Positions 25,252 through 34,133 of a stretch of DNA of 64,000 nt are shown in pieces (position 1 is the stretch's first letter; each line of letters opens with the position of its first letter). The DNA lies in the NCBI GenBank assembly GCA_963745675.1, contig CAVUYM010000018.1, positions 186,001 to 250,000 of the forward strand, written 5' to 3'. Made by a program: the position numbers and the translations under genes. Source of the stretch: JAUIIK01 sp963745675 (GTDB taxonomy: Bacteria; Chloroflexota; Chloroflexia; Thermomicrobiales; CFX8). The notes below the pieces were generated by a model, which searched no databases, had not been told where the DNA came from, and worked only from the letters and a program-made list of their open reading frames with translations.

Positions 25252-26476
25252 CTACGAGCGGCGGATGCGCGGCTGCCAGATGGCTAACGCCGACGCCGTA
25301 GAAAAAAATGGCAGAGCCACCGCGAGGAGGGTGTAGCCGCCGAGAGCGAGGAGGAGGCCGGCGATGGCGGTGCCCAGAGCGTTGCCGATGCCGAGGGTGG
25401 CGGTGTTGAGCCCCATTGTGGTCGCGGAGCTGCCCTTGGAGGTCTGGCCGAGGAGGGCCAGGCGGCTGATGTAGCTGATGCCGGCGACGAAGAAAATCGC
25501 GACGATCCCGGCGACGGCGACGAAACCGGGGATGTCAAGCATGAAGACCGCCAGCCAACCGAAACCGAGCGTCGAGGTTGAGAGCGCGTAGGCACGTCGT
25601 AGATCGAATCGGCCTAGCCATGCGCCACCGCCGCTCAGGTTGCCGAGGAAGATACCAATTCCAGTTGCCATCAGGGCGACGCCCACCTCGCGCAACGTAA
25701 AACCGTGGCGCTCGATCAGGAAAGCGGAGATGAAGATCATCGGTCCGCCGAAGCCAATCGCACGCAGCATGGCCGCGATGTAGATCCTGCGAGTGGCGCT
25801 GTCTCGCAACACGGGCGGATAGGCTGCTAGCACGCCCGCGACCGAGAGTTGTGACGGGCCCGCGGGTCGACCCTCTGGCACCAATCGGATGACCGCTAGC
25901 AGTGCGACGACAAGTATTCCGGCCATCACGATGAAGGTCGTCCTCCAGTCTGAGAAAGAGGCGATCAGCGTAACGATTGGCGCGCCAATGATTCCGGCAG
26001 AAGTGACCGTTGCCTGGGTAATGCCGAGCGCTCGTCGCTGGACATCGCCGGTGAAGCTCGCGACAACGGTGCCGAAGGCGACACTGTGGACCATCGAGAA
26101 GGAGACTCCGCCAACGAATCCGGCCGCCAGCAACGCTGGAGTAATTTGGCGCGGTCGCGAAGAGCAACGCTGCGACGACCCCACCGGCCAGGCCAGTTGC
26201 GATCGTCCGGCGATGGCCGAAGTGGTCAGCCAACGGACCAGTGACAATACTGCCCAGCCCGATCATCACCAGGCTGACGGTCGAAACCTGCCCGACAAGC
26301 GCGACCGAGACATTCAAATCGTCGGCTATCTCGGGAATGAGCGGCGCGAAAGCCTGTCCCCAGAGGCCCGCCATGAAGAGCGTCAGACAGACGGGAGCGA
26401 GTAGCCTGACGTCGAGCGTCGATGGCGTCGATGAGCGGGTTTGGTCCGCATCCAGCGTCGTCGTTTGTTCGGCCAT
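25252..26476 (-). pseudogene. Major facilitator superfamily transporter, one frameshift
   Basis: Reconstructed this is a ~405-residue MFS permease. The N-terminal frame has the first helices and the loop 2-3 signature GPLADHFGHRRT (GxLADxxGxR). A shift near 26,140 at CCAAATTACTCC leads into ALLAAGFVGGVSFSMVHSVAF and the remaining helices. The central loop REGRPAG-like EGRPAGPSQL separates the halves. The substrate is unknown. With no drug-resistance context and catabolic genes beside it, uptake or export of a small organic acid or amide is possible. Confidence 0.8.
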
Positions 26477-26886
26477 TCCTGCCCTTTCTCACCCAAAGAA
26501 GGCAATCGACCAATGCTAGCCCGGATCGATCGGGCGTATGGTGCTGCGTGCGCCATGGCAACTCTCAAAGATAGAGATTCCCCATCTCGTCGGAGGTATC
26601 GATTGGCGATGAATACAGGCAATCCACACAGTTGGCAACCTGAGTGAATGCTCTGTGAACTGAGGGATCTATGACCAGTAATCCAATGTTCCTGGACGCG
26701 GAAGTGCAGCGAACGGGTGATTCCCGGTTGGGGATCCTCGCCCAGTTGGTGGCTACTGGCCTAGTACTACAGTTGTAGAACACGAATGTGGGATTCTTTC
26801 GAAATATCCGGTTCACTGCATGAGCGACTGCACGCGCCAATCGGCTCTACGGTCGTTGCGGCAAATTGGTGGTCCGCGTTTTCCTA
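26477..26886. other. Intergenic region between two minus-strand genes
   Basis: About 400 bases upstream of the MFS gene and after the end of the large membrane-protein gene. Short frames exist on the minus strand but resemble nothing and lack convincing starts. No repeat or terminator was recognised. Confidence 0.4.
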
Positions 26887-28176
26887 TCAGGAAATTCGCC
26901 CCTGGCTGACGATAATCGGCTGGGATGTGACGGAAGGAGCGGCTTCGCGGGCCAGGAGAACGAATCCCATGTATGCGGCAATAGCGGCTTCGGCGGCGTG
27001 AAGCCAGACATCGTGCCCGTAAAGCGGTAGCACGCCGAAAGTCGTCCACAATCCTGGAATCAAACCCATGACGGTAAATGCGGTGAGAATGACGGCGGTC
27101 GCACGCGCATAGCCGCCGATTGATATGCGTCCTATGAGCGCCAGGACACCGGCGATCCCGAGTGTCAGGTGGATTAGCGTATGCAGCGCGTTGACCGGGT
27201 AGAGTCCTACCAGGTAGCCATACGAAGCGGTCAAGTCAATTGAACGCGCATTGTCGGGGAGATCTGCCAGGAAAGGCGGTAGAAAGCCTGAAATGCCAGC
27301 CGAGAGAAATGCCGCGCTGAAGAGCAACGCGAACGCCTTGGCGGCAACATCGCGGCGATCCATCCCCGGTAGCGGCAAGGGTATTGACGAAAATTCGCGG
27401 CGCGACCGGGCGACCATCGCAACGCCGAGCGAAGACAATCCACTAAAGACGGCAAGCCAGAGCCAGAGTCCACCATCAGACCAGTCGAGCACATCGCGAG
27501 AAGCGTTGACGACGAGTAGACCGACGATGGGCAGCACTCCGGCGAACACATGTACGATACCGATTGCGAACATGTCGATTGGCCGCCGGTGGCGGGCTAC
27601 GCCGTAGAAGCCCGCGGCGGCCGAAATAAAGGCGGCGCTATACATTCGCCCGTGGAAGTCGTCGACCGGCCAGGGCCAAAATTCGGTGAATGTCCCTGGA
27701 GCAATCAACATCCCGGCGGTATATGCGCCAACGAGTCCGGCCGATCCCCAGAGCAAAACCGACCAGATAGGGCTGAACCGCATTGTCATTTCTGTGGGCT
27801 CGTCGCGAGAGCGCCACAGTTGATAGGCGGAGTTGACTGGCAGGATGAAGTAGAGCAGGAACCATCCCCAGGTTTCCGGGCGGCCGAAATCGAAGCGATC
27901 AATCTCAATCAACGAGATGATAAAGACGATCGACGTGAAGCCCAGGATAGTTCCGAGAATCGTGCGCGCTGGATCCCATCGATCGATAAGGATCATCAAT
28001 GTGACCGATGTTAGGGCTGCCAGGTAGACCGCGCCCAGGGAGCGTGCGTTGAAGGGCGTTAGCGGCCAGGGCCAGAGATCATCGATCAACCCTGGAAAGA
28101 AGAACAGGCCACCGCCGGTGATGATCAGGACGACAATCTCGGCCAACGAAACGTAGCGCAACAGTCGAGGCAGCAT
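26887..28176 (-). CDS. Polytopic membrane protein: duplicated WPWP domain plus DUF4383-like C-terminus
   Basis: This 429-residue protein has about eleven hydrophobic helices. The first 270 residues look like a tandem duplication: DDLWPWPLTPFNARSLGAVY near residue 33 matches EFWPWPVDDFHGRMYSAAFI near residue 168. The last ~140 residues resemble the DUF4383 membrane domain, with LVGLYPVNALHTLIHLTLGI. No catalytic motif is visible and the function is unknown. It appears to be a single-gene unit. The fusion of a repeated unit with a DUF4383-type module is the notable feature. Confidence 0.75.
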   Translation of the reverse strand: MLPRLLRYVSLAEIVVLIITGGGLFFFPGLIDDLWPWPLTPFNARSLGAVYLAALTSVTLMILIDRWDPARTILGTILGFTSIVFIISLIEIDRFDFGRPETWGWFLLYFILPVNSAYQLWRSRDEPTEMTMRFSPIWSVLLWGSAGLVGAYTAGMLIAPGTFTEFWPWPVDDFHGRMYSAAFISAAAGFYGVARHRRPIDMFAIGIVHVFAGVLPIVGLLVVNASRDVLDWSDGGLWLWLAVFSGLSSLGVAMVARSRREFSSIPLPLPGMDRRDVAAKAFALLFSAAFLSAGISGFLPPFLADLPDNARSIDLTASYGYLVGLYPVNALHTLIHLTLGIAGVLALIGRISIGGYARATAVILTAFTVMGLIPGLWTTFGVLPLYGHDVWLHAAEAAIAAYMGFVLLAREAAPSVTSQPIIVSQGRIS

Positions 28177-28324
28177 CGGCTGATCCGTTCACGATAAGAA
28201 TCGGTCACTATATCGGACACTATAGTTGGAATGATCAGCGTTGGATACTAGTCGGATTGTTGGTGACTGTCGCATAGCCTTGGGGGAATCTTCGAATTGA
28301 AGCGAATGGTGTACTGTTCAAGTC

Positions 28325-28550
28325 TCAGGCGGCCACGACGCCGTAGCTCCCATGCCCGTCGTTGACCAGCACCTCGACTTCGTAGCAGCGCACGGAGGGT
28401 GCCAGGCAGCGTCCGAACGAGGCGCTATCCGTGGCATCGAGAACGTCGACGTCAAGTGTCAGCTCGCGCTGGCTGTCGATCACCATGCTGACGAAAGACG
28501 CCGGTTCCTTGACCCTATAGACGGTCTCGTCAACGCCTAGTGCCCGAAAG
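28325..28550 (-). pseudogene. Degenerate transposase-like fragment
   Basis: The minus strand reads ALGVDETVYRV...SMVIDSQRELTLDVDVLDA...EVEVLVNDGHGSYGVVAA then a stop. GVDE and VNDG look like the first two acidic positions of a DDE transposase. Just upstream, in another frame, is SAGCGRTF, like the zinc-ribbon CxxCGRTF that precedes such domains. The third acidic residue and both ends are missing. It would be a relic of an old insertion; other origins are possible. Confidence 0.35.
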
Positions 28551-28762
28551 TGCGGCCACAGCCGGCACTACGCTAGCGTTTAACCAGGTTCATCTTCTGT
28601 CGAAGATCACAGGCTGTCAAACGCTGAAGCAGGATGCGTTCAAGATTGGAAGGTACGCGAAGAAACTTTCAAATCCGAATGTGACGGGCAAACTGATCGC
28701 ATGTTACATTGATCCTTGCCAGCTACTACGGTAATGCTCTTGGAATAGGAAAGAGGTCGATC

Positions 28763-29035
28763 ATGGCGATCGTCGTGGTATTGGATATGCCCGGCATGAC
28801 CATCGAACAGTATGACAAAGCTGACGGACTTCTCGCGGCGGCAGGCCAGAGAGAACCCGCTGGACGAACCTCTCACGTGGCAGCTCCGACGCCTGATGGC
28901 GTGCTCGTCATTGATATCTGGGAATCGGAAGAACTATTCGGAACGTTTGGATCTGTACTCATTCCTATCCTGAAGGAATGCGGCATTCAACCTTCGGAAC
29001 CGCGCATCCTTCCGATGCACAATTTCATCGCCTGA
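28763..29035 (+). CDS. Small hypothetical protein, dimeric alpha-beta-barrel-like
   Basis: This 90-residue protein begins MAIVVVLDMPGMTIEQYDKA and contains VLVIDIWESEELFGTFGSVL. The IWESEE segment recalls the ABM-like protein at 24.8 kb, which reads IWESREAAE. The start has an AAAGAGG Shine-Dalgarno. No catalytic residues are visible. The shape of such small proteins usually means a homodimeric ferredoxin-like barrel. The function is unknown, and no neighbouring gene clearly belongs with it. Confidence 0.65.
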   Translation: MAIVVVLDMPGMTIEQYDKADGLLAAAGQREPAGRTSHVAAPTPDGVLVIDIWESEELFGTFGSVLIPILKECGIQPSEPRILPMHNFIA

Positions 29036-29364
29036 ATGGACCTCCTGTCCGCCCAATGAACTCATCAGAGAAGTGGGTCAGACCCAGAGTGTGGATGGGG
29101 CTGGCATCTCATTTCTTACCCGAATACGGCTTCTGGGTAAAGCTTGAGACGGCCAATGGAGCGGCGGAACTGAAGCCAACGATTTCGAGCTTGTCTCGTT
29201 CGTTGGAGTCTACGATGGAAAAGGCCATTGAAAGCCCTATCCCCAGTTCAACCACCGTCGCGAAGAACGGCTAGTGAATTGTGTTCCGAGTTCGTGCATC
29301 CGCGCCACAGTGTCTTCCTGTGGGTCTGTAGGAGTATACGGAACGCCGCGGAGTTGCCAATCTC
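29036..29364. other. Intergenic region, no recognised feature
   Basis: About 330 bases between convergent genes. Short frames are present but none resembles a known protein, and no strong hairpin was seen. Confidence 0.4.
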
Positions 29365-30264
29365 CTAGTTGTAACGCCATGCCTGGTAGTGACGGCCGAC
29401 ATTCCCGGCTTCGACCTGCCACTCCGGGGCGTTTGCCGGTGTATACGTCAGGCAGCGTCGTTCGAAACACTGGATCAGGACGAGCTTCATTTCTCCACCG
29501 ACCTTGACATCGGCCCAGACTGGTTCCGTTATGGGCCGGCCGGTTGCGAAGTATGGGTTCTCAAAGAGCGGCGCGTCGGTGTACCCAGCATCCTGATAGA
29601 CGGTGCCGCTCGAGTTCATAAACGTCCAGAAGGGTGCGGCGATGGCGTGGTTGGTGACGTCATCCACGGTAGAGATTGTCACGCCCTGGTCGAGGAGTGC
29701 TGCATCGTAGGATAAGGTGCCGTTGCGGCTAATGCGTTGGGCGACGGTCTCGCCGATTGTGTGCGGTCCCTGATCGAGAATCTGTGCAAAGGTCGCATAT
29801 GTCGGTCCTCGAGGATCATCCGCGTCGCCAGCAACATTCACCGTAGCCGGAGCGCGTTCGACGAAGGTGTTGTCGCCCGTCTGCATCTGACCGGTGATCA
29901 GTTCGACGACGAGCAGTCCGTTCGTCACAAACCAGATTGACGACGGGTCGGCTCCCGGATCGGTAATCTCCATCCGGCTCTTGTCAAAATACTGAACGGT
30001 TCTCTTGCCACCAGGAGACTCTTTGTAATCTTCGACGATTTTGCCGGTGAAGGCTTCCGGGCCCCACATCCAGGTGCGGACCGCCTGCCCTTCGCTAACA
30101 GGTCGGTCGGTTCGCTCCCAGGTTGACAGAAAATTCGGATTGGCAGGCGCTTCGGCTCCTGCCGTGAGAGCGAACCCTACAAACGGGACGAGAACCAGGC
30201 AGAGTCCGGCCAAGGCGCGACGCACATGACTCGACACAGAACTTCGCTCCCATTCTTTGATCAT
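29365..30264 (-). CDS. Secreted protein of unknown function, Chloroflexota-type family
   Basis: This 299-residue exported protein has an N-terminal signal (ALAGLCLVLVPFVGFALTAGAEA). The mature part starts NFLSTWERTDRPVSEGQAVR with FTWMWG-like RTWMWGPEAF. It ends in a conserved-looking block, CLTYTPANAPEWQVEAGN then VGRHYQAWRY. From memory, this ending recurs in many secreted Chloroflexota proteins, some attached to other domains. No enzyme motif is visible. It lies downstream of a class V aminotransferase gene on the same strand with a 43-base gap, possibly in one transcript. Confidence 0.75.
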   Translation of the reverse strand: MIKEWERSSVSSHVRRALAGLCLVLVPFVGFALTAGAEAPANPNFLSTWERTDRPVSEGQAVRTWMWGPEAFTGKIVEDYKESPGGKRTVQYFDKSRMEITDPGADPSSIWFVTNGLLVVELITGQMQTGDNTFVERAPATVNVAGDADDPRGPTYATFAQILDQGPHTIGETVAQRISRNGTLSYDAALLDQGVTISTVDDVTNHAIAAPFWTFMNSSGTVYQDAGYTDAPLFENPYFATGRPITEPVWADVKVGGEMKLVLIQCFERRCLTYTPANAPEWQVEAGNVGRHYQAWRYN

Positions 30265-30307
30265 CGGTAGTTTCTATTCAGGGCTTCGATCCGTAGGGCC
30301 TCGCTGA

Positions 30308-31486
30308 TCAATCGGTTGTGCGGGGCAGAGCATCCAGGAATCGATCGACATCGGAGGCTTCGTGATAGAAGTAGGGTGACACGCGAATGCCCTTCGGACG
30401 CAAGGTTACTTTGACCTTTGCCTCCGCGAGTGTTTCGATAGTCTTCTGGTCGCCTTCAACAGTCCCGGTAGTAATCGCCAGGAACTGGGAGCGATGGCCT
30501 TCGCTCAGGTCGGAGGCGATCCGATAGCCTCGGGATTCTGCTCCGTCTGCGATCATCTTTACTAGCTCGCTGCCGTGCGCGCTCGAGTTGGCGGGATCTG
30601 CCTCGAGGACGAGCGACAGCGAGGAGTTGAGCGCTGTTGTCGAAAGCTTGTCGAAGCCGCCGGTCTGGAAGCGCAACGCGCCCGGCTTGAACTCGAAGTC
30701 GCCGCTGGTGTCGTCATAGCTGTAGCTGGAGTCATCGAGTACCGTTTCGAAGGAGTGAAAACCGGCGTAAGCTGGATAGATGCGATCGATCGCGTTTGCG
30801 GAAAAGGCAGCCACTCCGAGGCCGTGGCCTGCCAGTAGCCACTTGTAGGCGTGGGATGCGATGGCCGAGGCGCCCCAATTTTCGATGTCTATTGGCTGAG
30901 CGCCCATAGATTGGGTAGCGTCGACGAAGAGTTCGACGTCCCGTTGACGGCAGACTTCTCCGAGAGAGGCGATGTCGTTGCGATAGCCATCGGCCCACTC
31001 GACATGGGAGATCGCGACAGCCCGGGTATTGTTGTCGATCGCTGCGATGATGCCCGCGAGATCGGTCCTACCGCTCGCATCCGGAGGGATACGCCGCAAT
31101 TCAACGCCATAGCGTTTGCGGATGTTGACGAAGGCGTATGTGACCGACGGGAACTCGCCACCGGGTACGACGACGTTGTCCCCCGGTGACCAGGATAGCC
31201 CGTTTGCGAAGAGGTTCATCGCCTCCGAAAGTGAAGATGTAAATGCGACATTACCGGGATCTGCGCCGGTGAGTTGAGCGACTTGTTCGCGGGTGCTTTC
31301 CCGCAATTGCTCGTTGCGTCCTGTGTCATAGGCAATCGGGTTCGCGGATTTGGCGGCAAATTCCTGTATTGCGGTGACCGTTCTCGCTGGATAGTATCCG
31401 GTCGATGCATGGTCGAAGTAGAGCCAGCCATCGGCTCTGGAGAATTCTTCTCGAAAGAGAGCCGGCGTAGCCGTTGGACTGGTCAT
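30308..31486 (-). CDS. Class V aminotransferase (cysteine desulfurase/isopenicillin-N-epimerase-like)
   Basis: This 392-residue PLP enzyme starts MTSPTATPALFREEFS with a GGAG Shine-Dalgarno. Motifs are YFDHASTGYYPARTV, AFTSSLSEAMNLFANGL, LFVDATQSMGAQPID (PLP-ring Asp) and the Schiff-base lysine in ASHAYKWLLAGHGLG. The order and spacing fit class V. The lack of an obvious persulfide cysteine loop near the C-terminus argues against a true cysteine desulfurase, so an epimerase, lyase or selenocysteine-lyase-like role is more likely. It is divergent from a kinase-like gene. Confidence 0.87.
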   Translation of the reverse strand: MTSPTATPALFREEFSRADGWLYFDHASTGYYPARTVTAIQEFAAKSANPIAYDTGRNEQLRESTREQVAQLTGADPGNVAFTSSLSEAMNLFANGLSWSPGDNVVVPGGEFPSVTYAFVNIRKRYGVELRRIPPDASGRTDLAGIIAAIDNNTRAVAISHVEWADGYRNDIASLGEVCRQRDVELFVDATQSMGAQPIDIENWGASAIASHAYKWLLAGHGLGVAAFSANAIDRIYPAYAGFHSFETVLDDSSYSYDDTSGDFEFKPGALRFQTGGFDKLSTTALNSSLSLVLEADPANSSAHGSELVKMIADGAESRGYRIASDLSEGHRSQFLAITTGTVEGDQKTIETLAEAKVKVTLRPKGIRVSPYFYHEASDVDRFLDALPRTTD

Positions 31487-31562
31487 CTGGATGCTCCTCT
31501 ACGTATCAACCGCAGAAATCTCGGATTGCAAACGTTAACATAGTCAAGCCAGAAGGGCCGGG

Positions 31563-32558
31563 ATGGCGAACGCCGAAGAGCTAAACGAACGACTTTTCGG
31601 ATTGGTGAGCGACGCACTCGCGGCTTCGATGCCGGGCGTAGAGCTGGATTCTCTTCGATTTCTGGCTGCTGGGGAATACACCTACAACTATCGGGTAACG
31701 GTCGACGGTATCGATGCCGTATTGCGCGTCGTCACCGGGTCGCAGATGGGACTCGATGTGCCGGAGCAAGCTCTCTATGAGGCCCACGCACTCCAGATTC
31801 TATCCCCCACAGGCAAGGTGCCCAGGCTCATTCGTGTTGAAGCGGAGACACAGCCGATTGGCTATCCATATTTGCTGGAAACCTATCTTCCGGGTCGACC
31901 TCTCAACTACCAGATCGATCTTGTTGAAGCGGCAAGGTGCGTCGCCACAATTCACCGGCTGATGCCGCCAGCCGGACATCGTCTACAGCTTCATCGCGAT
32001 CCGATGGGTTCGATTCTGAAGGAATCGGAGCTGCTCGTGGCATCGCTTGGCGATCCGAAGTGGGATGCCGTCAAGGCGCTTAGAGAACGAGTTGAAGAAA
32101 CATCGACGGGCGCATTCAACGCCATGCGGGCCGATCAAGTGATCATCAACACCGATCTCAATTCGCACAACTTTATCGTTGACGATGGCCGCGTCTCGCT
32201 GATCGACTGGGAAAAAGCCAGAGTCGCTCCGTCGCTGATGGACATCGCTCACTTCTTGCTGCCGACGACGACACTATGGCGGGATGCGACGGCGGCAAGA
32301 CTCTCAGAGGAACAACGGGAGACCTTCATACAGGCGTATATTGAGGCGCGACCGGGTCTCGATTCTGGGAATTACAGGGCGGCATTGCGGCCCGCTATGC
32401 AACTGGCAGCGATCCGAGCTATTTCATGGTGTGCCTGGTCGCTCGCTGCGAGCGAGCGCGGAGATCGGCCGATTGAAAATCAGGAGACACTGGCAAAGTC
32501 GCAACTCTTTACAAGCAGCGGATTTCTCAGCGACCTTATCACTGAGCTTTGGGACTAG
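31563..32558 (+). CDS. Aminoglycoside phosphotransferase/choline kinase-fold protein
   Basis: This 331-residue APH-fold kinase has an N-lobe with AGEYTYNYRVTVDGIDAVLRV (Lys position replaced by Arg) and YLLETYLPGRPL hinge. The catalytic loop is IINTDLNSHNFIV, where the usual H-G-D is N-T-D, and the metal Asp is in LIDWEKA. The catalytic aspartate and the metal Asn remain. The first loop residue is Asn instead of His, which may lower activity or mark a subfamily. It overlaps the stop of the convergent zinc-ribbon gene by four bases. The substrate is unknown. Confidence 0.8.
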   Translation: MANAEELNERLFGLVSDALAASMPGVELDSLRFLAAGEYTYNYRVTVDGIDAVLRVVTGSQMGLDVPEQALYEAHALQILSPTGKVPRLIRVEAETQPIGYPYLLETYLPGRPLNYQIDLVEAARCVATIHRLMPPAGHRLQLHRDPMGSILKESELLVASLGDPKWDAVKALRERVEETSTGAFNAMRADQVIINTDLNSHNFIVDDGRVSLIDWEKARVAPSLMDIAHFLLPTTTLWRDATAARLSEEQRETFIQAYIEARPGLDSGNYRAALRPAMQLAAIRAISWCAWSLAASERGDRPIENQETLAKSQLFTSSGFLSDLITELWD

Positions 32559-33367
32559 CCGTCGCTGTACTTCTCGAGCTCTTTGCGAGCGTCCTGAAGC
32601 TGGCGCTGGAGAATCGGGAGAGCGTCGCGCTGATTGGCTATCTCCTCTAGTAGGCTATTGCGTTCCTCGATCATCCTGCCGATTTCAGCTCGGATTTCGT
32701 TCGCCTGCCACTCCCGTCGCTGGCAGTTGATGCAGCGCCCGCGATGATCTCTCCAGTTCCCACAAATAGGGCACGGGCTGGCTAAATCCGCCAGTGTCAG
32801 CTCGCCTGCCACAGTCGCGGAACCATCCCTCAACGCTATCGCCAGAGCTCCGACTGCGTGAAGCAAATGCTCTTGTAGCGCTTCTCTACGGTCGGGCGGA
32901 GTTTGCTCCGGAATGAGTGCTGCGGGGTCGCCTTCAAAACGACGGAGGCCGGGCAGCGAGCGTTGCTCGCCCCGTTCGGTCCAGTCGACCTCCTCGCTAT
33001 AACGGAAACTCTCATCGCCGATGGTGAACTTCACCGTCGCCGGAATGTTGGTATTGACATCGATTGCGAGGATGGGCGTGGGAGGGAGACGGACGCCGCT
33101 GTTGAGTGATTGTTCAGTGTCTAAAAGTTTCACGTCTGCTTGCGCCTGTGAGATCGCAGCGTTGATTGCTTCGATTCTTCTTCGCCAGTGACTATCTGTT
33201 CGACCAGCACTTGCCGCTCGCTCGATGTCGTGCTCCAGATTCGTGATCCGTCGCTTGAGTCGTGATCGGCGCCGTGTTGCGGTATCGGCATCAATACCTT
33301 CAGCCCCACTGCCTGGGTTTGGATTATCGGGATCGTCGTCTTGATTTGGTCTTCGCAACCACGACAT
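32555..33367 (-). CDS. Coiled-coil protein with central zinc ribbon, unknown function
   Basis: This soluble 270-residue protein has a basic N-terminal segment (RRRSRLKRRITNLEHDIERA) that starts a coiled coil. A beta-rich middle follows (ATVKFTIGDESFRYSEEVDW), then a zinc ribbon PCPICGNWRDHRGRCINCQR near residue 200, and a second long coiled coil to the C-terminus. The pattern suggests a nucleic-acid- or protein-binding scaffold. No known family was recognised. It overlaps the convergent kinase-like gene by four bases at its 3' end. Confidence 0.65.
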   Translation of the reverse strand: MSWLRRPNQDDDPDNPNPGSGAEGIDADTATRRRSRLKRRITNLEHDIERAASAGRTDSHWRRRIEAINAAISQAQADVKLLDTEQSLNSGVRLPPTPILAIDVNTNIPATVKFTIGDESFRYSEEVDWTERGEQRSLPGLRRFEGDPAALIPEQTPPDRREALQEHLLHAVGALAIALRDGSATVAGELTLADLASPCPICGNWRDHRGRCINCQRREWQANEIRAEIGRMIEERNSLLEEIANQRDALPILQRQLQDARKELEKYSDG

Positions 33368-33527
33368 GTTTTCCAGCCTCTACGTATTGCGTCCAATATC
33401 CCCGGCTGTTCAATCCTATACATCCCGGACGACTGGGACGTGTCATTTCAGTGGCTAAGGATTTCGAAACCTGCATATAATCCTCGGGAGATGCAAGACT
33501 GACCCAATATGGGCAAGGGGAATTTAG

Positions 33528-33926
33528 ATGCGGAAGTTGTTACCTTTGTTTCTCGTTTTCGTACTCGTTTTTGCCGCCTGCGGTGGCGATGACGACGATG
33601 ACAGCGCTGGAAGCATTGAAGACGCGAAAACCTGCGACGATGTGGGTGAAGTTTTCATCGCCGACATGCAGACGCTCCTTGACGAACTCTCTGATATGAG
33701 TCTTTCGGACTTCAACAGTGATCAGCAGCCTGAGGCATTGACGAACTTTGAAACAAGTATCAACGATATCAGCGCTAAGTCGGATGAAATTGGCTGCAAA
33801 GACGAGGACATCCAGGCCTATATGGAAGACAATGTCGATAAGCTCGACGCCAATGGGCCGGTAGCTGAGCTAATACTCCAGAGCTTCAAGGAAGGTATCG
33901 ATTCCGGAGATATCTTCAACCAGTAA
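33528..33926 (+). CDS. Small acidic lipoprotein, unknown function
   Basis: This 132-residue protein has a signal peptide and lipobox (LLPLFLVFVLVFAACGG, lipidated Cys ~18). An Asp run DDDDD follows, as in the transporter lipoprotein at 18.5 kb. The mature part is acidic with two cysteines (KTCDDVG, IGCKDED) that could form a disulphide. No enzyme motif is visible. It is a single-gene unit with a clear terminator downstream. Confidence 0.75.
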   Translation: MRKLLPLFLVFVLVFAACGGDDDDDSAGSIEDAKTCDDVGEVFIADMQTLLDELSDMSLSDFNSDQQPEALTNFETSINDISAKSDEIGCKDEDIQAYMEDNVDKLDANGPVAELILQSFKEGIDSGDIFNQ

Positions 33927-33958
33927 GCGCACCTTTCGGAGGCGCACAAAGATCATGC

Positions 33959-33990
33959 CATGACCGGCGGCCAAACAACCGCCGGTCATG
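33959..33990 (+). terminator. Terminator hairpin after the small lipoprotein gene
   Basis: The 12-base arms CATGACCGGCGG and CCGCCGGTCATG are exact inverse complements around an eight-base loop. They are followed by the weak T-stretch TCGTTGTC. Confidence 0.7.
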
Positions 33991-34133
33991 TCGTTGTCAA
34001 CACTTCCAGCTCAAGCGTGCGCTCAAGATGGCACGTCGATTTCTACGCGGCGCAGGCTCACGGTTCTCGGTATTCTTGAACTGGTGCCGTCAATCGGCAC
34101 GGTCAATCTCGTGAGCGCAGAAAGCGGTAACGT

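Noticed and set aside
26565..26840. 91-codon minus-strand frame in a gap
   Set aside because: No homology, no ribosome-binding site and an implausible composition.
28352..28540. Small plus-strand frame MPVVDQHL...
   Set aside because: The minus strand reads more like a transposase relic; no Shine-Dalgarno or similarity on the plus strand.
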